Positions 9,512-17,480 of a DNA stretch of 63,298 bases are shown piece by piece. Source of the stretch: Rhodococcus sp. HM1 (GTDB lineage Bacteria; Actinomycetota; Actinomycetes; Mycobacteriales; Mycobacteriaceae); NCBI RefSeq assembly GCF_023218075.1, contig NZ_JALPTB010000039.1, forward strand, positions 1 to 63,298. The letters run 5' to 3'. The number at the start of each line of letters is the position of its first letter. The first letter of the stretch is position 1. The position numbers were made by a program, and so were the translations under genes. The notes beneath the pieces are model-generated. The model saw only the letters and a program-made list of their open reading frames with translations. It ran no database searches and had not been told where the DNA came from.

Positions 9512-9718
9512 ATGTCGTGCTCCGCCTGCCTCGCCGACCTGGACCACTGCCACGGAACCCTCGTGGTGCATGCGATTGTCGAGATCGAATGCACCGACCC
9601 CGACTGCACCGACCTCGCGTCGGTCCGCCACAGCCTGATCATCGACTGCTCGGAACTGTCGGGTGGCTGCGGCTGCACCGAGCTGCGAGTGTCCGCGACG
9701 GCGCTGCGGGCGTCCTGA
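9512..9718 (+). CDS. Small cysteine-rich protein of unknown function
   Basis: A 68-residue protein with eight cysteines (C3, C6, C13, C27, C32, C46, C53, C55) and several histidines. The CxxC pair at the N-terminus and the CGC near the end suggest zinc or another metal. I do not recognise a named family, although similar short proteins occur in other Mycobacteriales. It has no signal peptide or membrane segment, so it should be cytoplasmic. It is divergent from phoP across a 139-base gap and 105 bases before the SugE gene. The coding call rests on the ordered cysteines and the position; no strong ribosome site is visible. Confidence 0.7.
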   Translation: MSCSACLADLDHCHGTLVVHAIVEIECTDPDCTDLASVRHSLIIDCSELSGGCGCTELRVSATALRAS

Positions 9719-9779
9719 CCTCGGGCCGCCGCGAAAAAGTTCGCTAGACTACAGACCGTCGATCGACACCCGGACGAGC

Positions 9780-9810
9780 GCACCGTACCCGGCCAGCGAC
9801 AAGACGGTGC
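9780..9810 (+). promoter_or_regulatory. Inverted repeat in the leader of the SMR exporter gene
   Basis: GCACCGT and ACGGTGC form a perfect 7-bp inverted repeat with a 17-base loop, ending 13 bases before the start codon and just before the AGCGGAG ribosome site. It could be an RNA hairpin controlling translation or a protein operator. SugE-type genes are often under guanidine riboswitches, but I cannot fit this leader to the three known guanidine classes. Confidence 0.35.
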
Positions 9811-9823
9811 AGCGGAGCTCGTC

Positions 9824-10138
9824 ATGGCATGGATCGTTCTCGTCTTCTCCGGTGTCCTCGAAGCGGTGTGGGCCACCGCGCTCAGCCGCTCGGCCGGATT
9901 CACCCGCCTCGGACCGTCCGTCCTCTTCGTCGTCGCCCTGCTGGTCAGCATGGCCGGCCTCGCGTACGCGATGCGCACGTTGCCGGTCGGCACGTCGTAC
10001 GCGGTCTGGGTCGGGATCGGGGCGGCGCTGACCGTCGGATTCGCGATGGTCACCGGCGGTGAGGCCGTATCGGTGGCCAAGATCCTCCTCATCCTCGGAA
10101 TCGTCGGGTGCGTCATCGGATTGAAGGCGCTCCACTAG
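9824..10138 (+). CDS. sugE: SMR family guanidinium exporter, SugE/Gdx type
   Basis: A 104-residue inner-membrane protein with four transmembrane helices, the standard size of small multidrug resistance proteins. The first helix carries the essential glutamate in GVLEAVWATALS (E13). The Gdx-type pattern WAxxLxxSxGFTRL and the segment LPVGTSYAVWVGIGA agree with E. coli SugE rather than with EmrE-like drug pumps. SugE/Gdx proteins work as dual-topology dimers that swap guanidinium for protons. AGCGGAG lies 6-12 bases before the ATG. The next gene starts 37 bases downstream on the same strand. Confidence 0.9.
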   Translation: MAWIVLVFSGVLEAVWATALSRSAGFTRLGPSVLFVVALLVSMAGLAYAMRTLPVGTSYAVWVGIGAALTVGFAMVTGGEAVSVAKILLILGIVGCVIGLKALH

Positions 10139-10175
10139 ACCGTTTTCTCGTGTGTCCGGTGGTTACAGTGAACGC

Positions 10176-11015
10176 ATGAATCTGGCGTCCGCGCTCGCAT
10201 TCCCGCTCCGGGTCGGTCTGACCGCGGCGGACACCGCCCTCGGGATCGCGGAGTCCGTCATCGGCACGGTCCGCGTGGCCGTCTCCCCGGCCACCTACGA
10301 GACGCTCGGCGCGGTCGGCCTCACCGATACCCGCGGAACCCTGGGACTGCTGCAGCAGGTGTCGGAGCTCGCGTCGGACAACCGCCCGCTCGGGCACGCG
10401 TTGCGACCGGGTGGTCCGCTCGACCGGCTGCTCGCGCCCGGCGGCGCCGTCGACCGGCTCACCGCCCCCGACGGTCTCCTCGAGAGACTGCTCGTGCCGG
10501 GAGGAGCCCTCGACCGGATCACCGCGCCCGGCGGCCCGCTGGATCGGGTCCTGGCCGACGACGGTGCCCTCGACCGCCTGCTCTCCGAGGGTGGTCTGCT
10601 CGATCGGCTCACCGCACCCGACGGTCCGCTCGAGCGACTGCTGGCCCGCGACGGCGCCGTCGAACGGCTGCTCGCTCCCGGCGGCATTGTCGACACCGCG
10701 ATCAAGCCCGGCGGTGTCGTGGAACGCGCGCTCACGGAGGGCGGTGTCCTCGACGTCCTGCTGTCCGAACGCGGCGCGCTCGAACGACTGCTCGCCGAGG
10801 GTGGCCCGCTCGACCAGATCGTGTCGCTGTCCGAGACCCTCGCGCAGCTGACCCCAGGCATCCAGCAGATGCACCTGAGCATCGACCTGCTGCAGGAAAC
10901 GGTGGAACTGCTGCGCGGTGCGGTGGGACCTCTCGGCGACCTCGCGGGCAAGCTGCCGGGCCGCTGGCTGCGCAGCGGTGGCGCTTCCGGAAAGGGTGAA
11001 CTCCCGCCCGGCTGA
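10176..11015 (+). CDS. Decapeptide-repeat protein of unknown function
   Basis: A 279-residue protein I cannot assign to a named family. Residues 1-45 are apolar with few charges and could form amphipathic helices on a membrane. From residue 79 to about 218 the chain is 14 units of exactly ten residues with pattern (G/D)G-x-(L/V)-(D/E)-R-(L/V)-(L/T)-(A/S)-(P/E); residues 69-78 form a degenerate extra unit. Residues 219-262 form a helical tail, and the last 15 residues are rich in Gly, Ser and Pro. There is no signal peptide. The ATG gives N-terminus NLASALAFPLRVG; eight more codons upstream are open but lack support. It follows sugE by 37 bases and is closed by a strong terminator. A solenoid or lipid-surface protein is plausible, but this is inference. 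Confidence 0.8.
   Translation: MNLASALAFPLRVGLTAADTALGIAESVIGTVRVAVSPATYETLGAVGLTDTRGTLGLLQQVSELASDNRPLGHALRPGGPLDRLLAPGGAVDRLTAPDGLLERLLVPGGALDRITAPGGPLDRVLADDGALDRLLSEGGLLDRLTAPDGPLERLLARDGAVERLLAPGGIVDTAIKPGGVVERALTEGGVLDVLLSERGALERLLAEGGPLDQIVSLSETLAQLTPGIQQMHLSIDLLQETVELLRGAVGPLGDLAGKLPGRWLRSGGASGKGELPPG
10410..10829 (+). repeat. Fourteen in-frame 30-bp units encoding decapeptides
   Basis: The period is exactly 30 bases without any insertion or deletion over 420 bases. Units such as GGPLDRLLAP, GGAVDRLTAP, DGLLERLLVP and GGALDRITAP differ in many codon positions, so the array is old and kept by selection on the protein rather than being a fresh tandem duplication. Confidence 0.9.
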
Positions 11016-11042
11016 CGCGCGTCGTCAGCCGCAGAACGAACA

Positions 11043-11082
11043 GACATCCGCACACGTCCAGGCCGTGTGCGGATGTCGTTTT
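11043..11082 (+). terminator. Strong intrinsic terminator
   Basis: GACATCCGCACACG pairs perfectly with CGTGTGCGGATGTC (14 bp, 7-base loop) and is followed by GTTTTG. It closes the decapeptide-repeat gene. On the other strand it lies just past the tRNA-Thr gene and may serve both. Confidence 0.85.
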
Positions 11083-11111
11083 GATGCCCGGATCGGCACT
11101 CCGACCGATCG

Positions 11112-11186
11112 TGGAGCCCCCTGTCGGGATTGAACCGACGACCTTTCGCTTACAAGGCGAGTGCTCTACCACTGAGCTAAGGAGGC
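11112..11186 (-). tRNA. tRNA-Thr (anticodon TGT)
   Basis: A full cloverleaf can be drawn on the minus strand: acceptor GCCTCCT with AGGGGGC, D-stem GCTC/GAGC, anticodon loop CTTGTAA with anticodon TGT (reads ACA), T-arm GTCGG-TTCAATC-CCGAC, and an encoded CCA end. Position 27-43 is a C/A mismatch in the anticodon stem. The gene is divergent from thrE. Confidence 0.97.
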
Positions 11187-11305
11187 AGTGAAGCGCGATC
11201 ATCATATAGGCATCACAGCCCCCTCGCGCCACCGGCCGGTTTGGTTACGGTGGGGTGCATGGTTTCCCCGGCGACGATCCTGGTTCCCATCTCCGGGGGC
11301 ACGCG

Positions 11306-12802
11306 ATGGTGAACGTGCTGAGCGCAATGCTCGGAAAACTCGTCCTGGATCGACGGGCAACCGTCGACGCGGTCACCGAGGCTCCGGCGCCGCTGCAGCC
11401 GATCGATCTGACTGACGACGCGACGGTCGCCGAAGCCCTCGACGTCGCGGTGCGGGTCGGCGAAGTCCTCCTCGCCTCCGGCACCGGCGCGATCGACACC
11501 TCGGATCAGGTGCAGTTCGTCGCGGCGACCTACGGGCTGGCACGCTGCGACGTGGACGTGACCTACAACTCGATCGTGCTGTCGGCACACCGGGGCCCGA
11601 CGATGCCGCCGGCGAGCACGATGCGGATCGTGCACTACCGGTCGATGGACTTCACCCGGCTCGCGGCGGTGGACCGGCTGACCCGCCGCATCAGACGGGA
11701 CGCGATCTCCCCCGCCCAGGCCCGCGAGGAACTGCTCGCGATCACGTCGGCTCCGCACCCCTACAACCGCTGGGTCGCGACCTTCGCCTGGTCGGCGATG
11801 GCGGCGTCGATCGGGATACTGCTCGGCGGTGGCCTGCTCGTCGCGGCCGTCGCGTTCGTGTCGACGCTGGTGATCGACCGGGTCAACCGGTTCCTCAACG
11901 GACTGGGCCTGCCGTTCTTCTTCCAGCACCTGGTCGGCGGCATCATCGCGACCGCCCCGGCGATCACGCTGTACGCGTTCCGGGAACCGCTGGGAGTAAC
12001 GGTGTCGCCGGGACTGATCATCGCGGCGGGGGTGACGGTGCTGCTGTCGGGCCTGTCGCTGGTCGGTTCGGTGCAGGACGCGATCACGGGCGCGCCCATC
12101 ACGGCATCGGCCCGCTTCTTCGAGGTGGTCATGATGACCGGCGGAATCATCGCGGGTGTGGCGACGACACTGCGGGTCGCCGTCCTGCTGGGTGCGGAGC
12201 TGCCGGTCATCTCCTACGTCGCGCAGACGGGTCTGACCCAGTTGCCGACGCAGTTCGCGGCCGGTGCCGCCGCGTCGCTGTTCTTCGCCCTGGCCTGTTA
12301 CGCCGAGCGCCGCGCACTGACGGCAGCGGCTCTGGGCGGCGCGGCCGGTGCCCTGGTGTACCAGCTGACCCTGGGGCTGAGCGTCGGCCCGATCATCGCG
12401 TCGGCGACCGCGGCGACGGTGGTCGGCTTCGCCGGTGGCCTGATGGCCCGCCGTGCCTACACTCCGCCGCTCGTCGTCGCGGTCGCCGGGATCACACCGC
12501 TGCTGCCCGGCCTGGCGCTGTACCGCGGTCTGTACGCGATCCTGCAGTCGGAACTGCTGGTCGGGTTGACCGCCCTGTTCGCCGCGTTCGGGATCGGCTG
12601 CGGTCTCGCGGCGGGCGTCACACTCGGCGAGTGGATGGCCCGGACCGCGCGCTACCCGCGCAGTATGCGCCGATCGGGTGCACTGCGCCGGCCGTCGCTG
12701 CGCCGGACCAGGTCGCGGCGGACGCGGAGCTACGCGAGCCCGGAAACGACGAAAGTCACGCCGCGCTTCGGTCGCTTGCGGCGTGACTTCCGGAATGGCT
12801 GA
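11306..12802 (+). CDS. thrE: Threonine/serine exporter, ThrE family
   Basis: A 498-residue inner-membrane exporter. The soluble N-terminal half (about residues 1-150) starts ALDVAVRVGEVLLASGTGAIDT and contains the ThrE domain; about ten membrane helices follow. Segments such as SVQDAITGAPITASARFFE and VVAVAGITPLLPGLALYRG follow Corynebacterium ThrE closely. ThrE exports threonine and serine using the proton gradient. The ATG behind GGGGGCAC was chosen because the protein then aligns with ThrE from its first residues; an in-frame ATG 17 codons upstream is less likely. The last 50 bases of the gene contain a terminator hairpin facing mbtH. Confidence 0.93.
   Translation: MVNVLSAMLGKLVLDRRATVDAVTEAPAPLQPIDLTDDATVAEALDVAVRVGEVLLASGTGAIDTSDQVQFVAATYGLARCDVDVTYNSIVLSAHRGPTMPPASTMRIVHYRSMDFTRLAAVDRLTRRIRRDAISPAQAREELLAITSAPHPYNRWVATFAWSAMAASIGILLGGGLLVAAVAFVSTLVIDRVNRFLNGLGLPFFFQHLVGGIIATAPAITLYAFREPLGVTVSPGLIIAAGVTVLLSGLSLVGSVQDAITGAPITASARFFEVVMMTGGIIAGVATTLRVAVLLGAELPVISYVAQTGLTQLPTQFAAGAAASLFFALACYAERRALTAAALGGAAGALVYQLTLGLSVGPIIASATAATVVGFAGGLMARRAYTPPLVVAVAGITPLLPGLALYRGLYAILQSELLVGLTALFAAFGIGCGLAAGVTLGEWMARTARYPRSMRRSGALRRPSLRRTRSRRTRSYASPETTKVTPRFGRLRRDFRNG
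12753..12789 (-). terminator. Terminator hairpin inside the 3' end of thrE
   Basis: AAGTCACGCCGC pairs perfectly with GCGGCGTGACTT (12 bp) around a 13-base loop. Read on the minus strand it follows the mbtH stop by 17 bases and is trailed by the T-rich TCGTCGTTT. It is encoded within the last codons of thrE on the other strand, so one hairpin probably separates the two convergent genes. Confidence 0.7.
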
Positions 12803-12805
12803 CGG

Positions 12806-13045
12806 TCAGGAGTTGGCCTGACGAGCCTTTTCGTCGGCCTCCATGGCGTCGCGCAGGCTCTTCGGACGCATGTCGGTCCAGTTCTGCTCGACGTACTCGA
12901 CGCATGCAGCGCGCGATTCCTCGCCGAACACGACCCGCCACCCCTGGGGGACCTCAGCGAAGGTCGGCCACAGCGAGTACTGCTCCTCGTCGTTCACGAG
13001 GACGTAAAAGCGGCCGTCTTCGTCATCAAATGGATTCGTGCTCAT
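12806..13045 (-). CDS. MbtH-like protein
   Basis: A 79-residue MbtH-fold protein. These are small partners that bind and activate adenylation domains of non-ribosomal peptide synthetases. The family pattern is complete: [24 protein letters not shown], then VPQGW, then the tail [13 protein letters not shown]. Its ATG overlaps the stop of the N-monooxygenase gene by 4 bases (ATGA), so the two are translationally coupled. No NRPS gene is present in the window, so it must act on synthetases encoded elsewhere. Confidence 0.95.
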   Translation of the reverse strand: MSTNPFDDEDGRFYVLVNDEEQYSLWPTFAEVPQGWRVVFGEESRAACVEYVEQNWTDMRPKSLRDAMEADEKARQANS

Positions 13046-14436
13046 CTCGCCTCACTTGTTGCGTAGGTGTGCTGGTCGGGAATCCTACCAAGGAGCGACA
13101 GCTCCCCATGGCCGCCTGCCAGGTTCGCCCTGCGCCGTTCCAGCACTGCACCGAGGATCTCACCTGCCCGGATCGCCGTGTTCGACAGCAGCGACGCGGT
13201 GATGCCGTGGGTCTTCTCGGTGCCGCCCTGCAGATAGATTCCGCCGTCGATGTCGTCGGGCGTGGGCAGCCGGTAGTCGCGGTCGACCTCGCGCAGCGGC
13301 GTCTCGGCGGGCGCGAGATCGCCGAGCAGCGGGGCCAGCGGCGCCGGGGTGAATCCGGTGGCGAGGACGACGGCGTCGCACATGAGCGTGTGGGTCAGGC
13401 CGTCGAGTCCGCTGCGCACCTGCACCTCGATCCCGGTCGCCGTCTCCTCGACACCGGTGATCTCCGAGGCTCGGCGCATGAACAGCCGCCGCTTGCCCGA
13501 GACGCGCTCGCGGTATTCGGTCGCGTAGATCTCGGCGATCAGGTCGGGATCGACGACCGAGTAGTTGGTGCTGCGGTGCAACTCGAGCAGGCGAGCGCGT
13601 TCCTCGTGGGGAGCGCTGTGGAGTTCGTCGACGGTGCTCGGATCGAAGATGCGGTTCGCGTAGGGACTGTCGTCGGCGGGACTGTATCCGAAGCGGTTGA
13701 AGACGTTGTGCACTTCGGCGTCGGGGTAGTTGCGGTGGAGGTACTGCACGACCTCGGCGGCGGACTGCCCGGCACCGACGACGACGAACCGCTGGTGCAC
13801 CGGTGCCGGCATCTCGGCGAGGTGGAAGAGGAACTGGTGGTTGTGGAAGCAGCGCGCGGATTCGTTGGCCCACTCGGGAATCCGGGCCCGCAGGCCGATG
13901 CCCAGCACCACGTTGCGGGCGTAGACGATCTCGCCTTCGGCGGTGCGGACCCCGAACAGTTCCGCCTTGCCGGTGCCGTCGCGCACGGCGTCGACGCCGG
14001 TGACCTCGGTGCCGTAGCAGATGTCGGCATCGACTCGTCCGGCCGCCCACTGCAGGTAGTCCTGGAACTCGTGGCGGGTGGGGAAGAAGGTCTGGTGATT
14101 GACGAAGTCGACGAGCCGGCCGCGCGAGTGAAGGTAGGAGAAGAAGCTGTAGCTACTGGTCGGATTCCGGAAGGTGACCAGGTCCTTGGGGAAGGCGATC
14201 TGCATCGTGGCGCCCTCGAGGAGCATCCCCGGGTGCCAGGAGAACGACGGCTGCTTCTCGAAGAAACGCGCCCGGACCGGCGAATCCGGCTCGGCGGCGT
14301 TGCGCTCTTCGATCGCGATGCTCAACGCCAGGTTGGCGGGCCCGAATCCGATACCGACGATGTCGAAGACGTTGTCCGGCGGGAAGTCCGGCACCTCCGA
14401 AACCTCGGAGGGCGCGCTGTATCGATCGGTCATCAC
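13042..14436 (-). CDS. L-ornithine (or lysine) N-monooxygenase of siderophore synthesis
   Basis: A 464-residue class B flavin monooxygenase of the SidA/PvdA/IucD family. The FAD-binding motif is [12 protein letters not shown] at residues 28-39, the NADPH motif is [12 protein letters not shown] near residue 216, and [13 protein letters not shown] is the family's third motif. The enzyme hydroxylates the side-chain nitrogen of ornithine or lysine to give a hydroxamate iron ligand. Length and the [34 protein letters not shown] N-domain fit ornithine enzymes best; this is a family-level guess. It is coupled to mbtH and has iron boxes 57-94 bases upstream of its start, so iron-repressed expression is expected. 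Confidence 0.93.
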   Translation of the reverse strand: MMTDRYSAPSEVSEVPDFPPDNVFDIVGIGFGPANLALSIAIEERNAAEPDSPVRARFFEKQPSFSWHPGMLLEGATMQIAFPKDLVTFRNPTSSYSFFSYLHSRGRLVDFVNHQTFFPTRHEFQDYLQWAAGRVDADICYGTEVTGVDAVRDGTGKAELFGVRTAEGEIVYARNVVLGIGLRARIPEWANESARCFHNHQFLFHLAEMPAPVHQRFVVVGAGQSAAEVVQYLHRNYPDAEVHNVFNRFGYSPADDSPYANRIFDPSTVDELHSAPHEERARLLELHRSTNYSVVDPDLIAEIYATEYRERVSGKRRLFMRRASEITGVEETATGIEVQVRSGLDGLTHTLMCDAVVLATGFTPAPLAPLLGDLAPAETPLREVDRDYRLPTPDDIDGGIYLQGGTEKTHGITASLLSNTAIRAGEILGAVLERRRANLAGGHGELSLLGRIPDQHTYATSEAR

Positions 14437-14492
14437 TCATCTTTCGTGCTCGGGGGCCACAGCCGCAGGCGGTTTCGATCGACTCGGAAAAA

Positions 14493-14530
14493 GATAGCTC
14501 AGGCTATCCTTTGTTCGGTGAGCCTACCAA
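14493..14530 (-). promoter_or_regulatory. Two adjacent iron boxes (IdeR/DmdR type)
   Basis: The first site, GATAGC-TCAG-GCTATC (14493-14508), is a perfect 6-bp dyad inside AAA...TTT flanks. The second, TTCGGTGAGCCTACCAA (14514-14530), resembles the actinobacterial iron-box consensus TTAGGTTAGGCTAACCTAA. They precede the N-monooxygenase start by 57-94 bases. Binding by an IdeR or DmdR1 repressor under iron sufficiency is the expected effect. Confidence 0.65.
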
Positions 14531-14600
14531 TAGTTGCCCCGCTCGTGGTGACCTCCGATCTGCAGCCGGATCCCCGGCACGAAAGTCCCGAAACAAGTTG

Positions 14601-14634
14601 AGCGCGGCGGGATCACGTTCGATCCCACCGCGCT
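14601..14634 (-). terminator. Terminator after the alpha/beta hydrolase gene
   Basis: AGCGCGGCGGGATC pairs with GATCCCACCGCGCT with one mismatch (14-bp stem, 6-base loop). On the minus strand it follows the hydrolase stop by 22 bases and is trailed by AACTTGTTTC. Confidence 0.7.
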
Positions 14635-14656
14635 CGTCGGTCGCGAAGGTGTGGCC

Positions 14657-15457
14657 TCAGCCGGCCAGGAAGTCCAGAACCACCTTGTTCACTGCCTCGG
14701 GCTGCTCGAGGTACCCGTAGTGACCGGCGTCGGGAATCTCCTCGTAGACGGCGTTCGGGATCGCGTCGGCGACCTCCTTCGACAGGTACGCCGGAATCAT
14801 CCGGTCGTCGGCGAATCCGACCGCGAGGCACGGCACCGTGATCGCACGGTAGGCGGCGCGTCGATCGAACTCGCGGTCCATCGAAAGCTGTGCCCGCACA
14901 CCCGCCGAGATCTTGCCGCCGGTGAACTCGAACACGTCGAGCCAGTCGCGCGCGGCGTTCGCGTCCACGAGCGACGCCGGGGACAGGTTCATCACCGCGG
15001 TGACCGCGGCCCGGTACTTCGGCGGCAGTTCGACGCCGTTGTCGTACAGCTGGCGTTCCCCCTCGGTCAGCGTGAGCTGGAACTGATCCATCCGCGCGTG
15101 ACCGGCCAGGAAGACCCCCTTGCGCACCAGGTCCGGCCGGGCCAGCGCGAGCTCCTGCGCGACGCGGGCGCCCATCGACGTTCCGATGACATAGGCGGGT
15201 CCGCCGAGCAGTTCGATCAGGCCCGCGGTGTCGGCGACGAGATCGTCGATCGTCATTCCGCCGAGGCTCTCCCCCGACGGAGCGATCCCGCGATTGTCGA
15301 ACGTGGCCACGCGGTAGCCCGCCTTGACCAGCGCCGGCACCTGATGCAGGTCCCACACGCGGCCGGGGCTCCCCGTCCCCATGATGAGTACAACGAGGTC
15401 TCCGGTCCCTTTGACCTGGTAGTTCAGCGGGATGCCGTTGATCGTCGCGATGGGCAT
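14657..15457 (-). CDS. Alpha/beta hydrolase
   Basis: A 266-residue cytoplasmic alpha/beta-fold hydrolase. The oxyanion segment is LIMGTGSPG, the nucleophile elbow is IGTSMGARVA with Ser near residue 98, the acid lies in GFADDRMIPA and the histidine in PDAGHYGYLE. The ATG giving PIATINGIPLNYQVKG was chosen; 18 more codons upstream are open but do not look like the family. The substrate is unknown. The neighbouring iron-regulated gene pair is separated by a terminator and by iron boxes, so a link to siderophore release is only possible, not shown. Confidence 0.85.
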   Translation of the reverse strand: MPIATINGIPLNYQVKGTGDLVVLIMGTGSPGRVWDLHQVPALVKAGYRVATFDNRGIAPSGESLGGMTIDDLVADTAGLIELLGGPAYVIGTSMGARVAQELALARPDLVRKGVFLAGHARMDQFQLTLTEGERQLYDNGVELPPKYRAAVTAVMNLSPASLVDANAARDWLDVFEFTGGKISAGVRAQLSMDREFDRRAAYRAITVPCLAVGFADDRMIPAYLSKEVADAIPNAVYEEIPDAGHYGYLEQPEAVNKVVLDFLAG

Positions 15458-15733
15458 GAAGACCTTCCTCGAAAACGTCGCTGCGTGGCGGCCTCGCCGG
15501 GACGAGCGCACGGGCCGCGTCCACCGTACCGTGCGGCACGGCCCATCCGACGACCCCGCAGGAACGCGGTGAGCGCACAGCCGAGAGGCAGCGCGGCGTC
15601 GGCCCTTATCGATACAGACCTCGCCCCGGCATGCGGTGCCGCGGTCGCGGCTGGCGTGGGCATGTCCGGTTCTCCTAGAGTCGAACTACGAATGGCCTGC
15701 TCGAGCCGAGCAGCACTCCCGGGAGGAAACACC

Positions 15734-15907
15734 ATGGCCGCCGACGTGACCACCGACAACGACATCGCCGACGAAGACCTCGAGCCCGTAGCCGAACAGA
15801 CTGCCCGCCAGGCGCAGCGCGTCGTCGCGGCCTACGCCGAGGACGCCGACGAGTGCCGCATGCTGCTGTCGATGCTCGGCATCGGACCGACCGACAAGTC
15901 CGCCTGA
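15734..15907 (+). CDS. Small acidic protein of unknown function
   Basis: A 57-residue acidic protein with no signal or membrane segment. It begins [17 protein letters not shown] and has a helical, alanine-rich middle and the C-terminal segment [14 protein letters not shown] with a single cysteine. It is not a family I can name. A strong ribosome site GGGAGGAAAC stands directly before the ATG, which is good support for a real gene. It ends 43 bases before otsA on the same strand, so they are likely one transcript and it may affect trehalose synthesis; that is inference. The 276 bases upstream back to the hydrolase start show no recognisable site. Confidence 0.75.
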   Translation: MAADVTTDNDIADEDLEPVAEQTARQAQRVVAAYAEDADECRMLLSMLGIGPTDKSA

Positions 15908-15950
15908 CCGTCCGCTCCGACAGCCACCCAGCCAGAGAAGAGGACGCCCC

Positions 15951-17438
15951 GTGCCCGCAGCCGATTCGCCGACCCTCACCGAATCCGACTTCGTTGTGGT
16001 CGCCAACCGGCTGCCCGTCGACCTCGAACGCCTTCCGGACGGCACGACCCGATGGAAGCGCAGTCCCGGCGGCCTCGTCACCGCGCTCGAGCCGATCCTG
16101 CGCACCCACCGCGGTGCGTGGGTCGGCTGGGCCGGTGTCGCCGATGCCGACCTGGATCCGATCGTCGACGACGACCTGGTGATGCACCCGGTTCCCCTCA
16201 GCGCCCAGGAGATCGCCGACTACTACGAGGGATTCTCGAACGCCACGTTGTGGCCGCTGTACCACGACGTCATCGTCCGTCCCGAATACCACCGCGAATG
16301 GTGGAACGCCTACGTCGAGGTCAATCGCCGGTTCGCGGAAGCGGCGGCGAAGGCTGCCGCGCAGGGTGCGACCGTCTGGATCCAGGACTACCAGCTCCAG
16401 CTCGTTCCGAAGATGCTGCGGATGCTGCGCCCGGATCTGACGATCGGCTTCTTCCTCCATATTCCGTTCCCGCCGGTCGAGCTGTTCATGCAGATGCCGT
16501 GGCGCACCGAGATCGTCGACGGGCTGCTCGGCGCCGATCTGATCGGCTTCCACCTGCCCGGCGGAGCCCAGAACTTCCTGTACCTCGCCCGGCGACTGGC
16601 CGGGCACCAGACCTCCCGCGGCAACGTCGGTGTCCGGTCGAAGCTCGGTGTCGTCCAGGTCGGGTTCCGCACCGTCCGGGTCGGGGCGTTCCCGATCTCC
16701 ATCGCGTCCGGTGAACTCGACGAACAGTCCCGCCGCAAGTCGATCCGCGACCGCGCCAAGCAGATCCGCAAGGAACTCGGCAATCCGAAGCGCATCATGC
16801 TCGGCGTCGACCGGCTCGACTACACCAAGGGCATCGACGTCCGGCTCGACGCGCTGCACGAACTGATCGCCGAGGGTCGCGTCGACCCGTCCGAGACGGT
16901 GATGGTGCAGCTCGCGACCCCGAGCCGGGAACGGGTCGAGTCCTACATCCACATGCGCGGCGAGATCGAGAAGATGGTCAGCCGCATCAACGGCGAGTAC
17001 GCCGAGGTCGGCCGGCCGGTGGTGCACTACATCCACCGCCCGGTCCCCCGCGACGAGCTCATCGCGTTCTTCGTCGCCGCCGACGTGATGCTCGTGACTC
17101 CCCTGCGCGACGGGATGAACCTGGTCGCGAAGGAGTACGTGGCCTGCCGCAGCGACCTCGGCGGCGCCCTGGTTCTGAGCGAATTCACCGGTGCCGCAGC
17201 AGAATTGCGTCAGGCCTTCCTGTGCAACCCGCACGATCTGGAGAACGTGAAGGACCAGATGGAGGCCGCGCTGTCACAGTCCCGCGAGGACGGACGGCGG
17301 CACATGCGGGCACTGCGACGGCAGGTCCTCACGCACGACGTGGACCGCTGGGCCCGCGCGTTCCTCGACGCGCTCGCGCACGGCGGCGCGGCAGGTCCGG
17401 CGCTGATCGCCCCCGCGGAGGCCGGCGAACCGGTGTGA
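15951..17438 (+). CDS. otsA: Alpha,alpha-trehalose-phosphate synthase (UDP-forming)
   Basis: A 495-residue GT20 glycosyltransferase. It makes trehalose 6-phosphate from glucose 6-phosphate and a nucleotide glucose. Hallmarks are [12 protein letters not shown] at the N-terminus, the substrate loop [31 protein letters not shown], and [12 protein letters not shown] with the donor-binding Arg and Lys. The C-terminal [12 protein letters not shown] segment binds the nucleotide sugar. The GTG start follows AGAGAAGAGGA. Trehalose is needed for mycolic acid transfer as well as osmoprotection in these bacteria. No otsB is next to it. Confidence 0.96.
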   Translation: MPAADSPTLTESDFVVVANRLPVDLERLPDGTTRWKRSPGGLVTALEPILRTHRGAWVGWAGVADADLDPIVDDDLVMHPVPLSAQEIADYYEGFSNATLWPLYHDVIVRPEYHREWWNAYVEVNRRFAEAAAKAAAQGATVWIQDYQLQLVPKMLRMLRPDLTIGFFLHIPFPPVELFMQMPWRTEIVDGLLGADLIGFHLPGGAQNFLYLARRLAGHQTSRGNVGVRSKLGVVQVGFRTVRVGAFPISIASGELDEQSRRKSIRDRAKQIRKELGNPKRIMLGVDRLDYTKGIDVRLDALHELIAEGRVDPSETVMVQLATPSRERVESYIHMRGEIEKMVSRINGEYAEVGRPVVHYIHRPVPRDELIAFFVAADVMLVTPLRDGMNLVAKEYVACRSDLGGALVLSEFTGAAAELRQAFLCNPHDLENVKDQMEAALSQSREDGRRHMRALRRQVLTHDVDRWARAFLDALAHGGAAGPALIAPAEAGEPV

Positions 17439-17480
17439 CCCGGCCGCCCACCTCCGGCGGTTCGGCCGCACGCGCCTCGA

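Noticed and set aside
9721-9823. Guanidine riboswitch before the SugE-type gene
   Set aside because: Two ACGR tetramers are present, but neither is the loop of a hairpin as in guanidine-II, and the guanidine-I core sequences are absent.
10410-10829. CRISPR array or recent tandem DNA repeat
   Set aside because: The 30-base period is coding and the units differ at DNA level. There are no unique spacers between identical repeats and no cas genes.
11112-11305. tRNA-based attenuator of thrE
   Set aside because: The tRNA-Thr gene is on the opposite strand, and no T-box or leader peptide was found in the thrE leader.
14590-14604. AACAAGTT resembling a KstR core near 14.6 kb
   Set aside because: The outer T and A of the pattern are missing and the neighbouring genes are not sterol genes.
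12806-15457. A complete siderophore cluster
   Set aside because: Only the monooxygenase and MbtH genes are present. No NRPS, transporter or ferric reductase gene was seen, and the neighbouring hydrolase is set apart by its own terminator.
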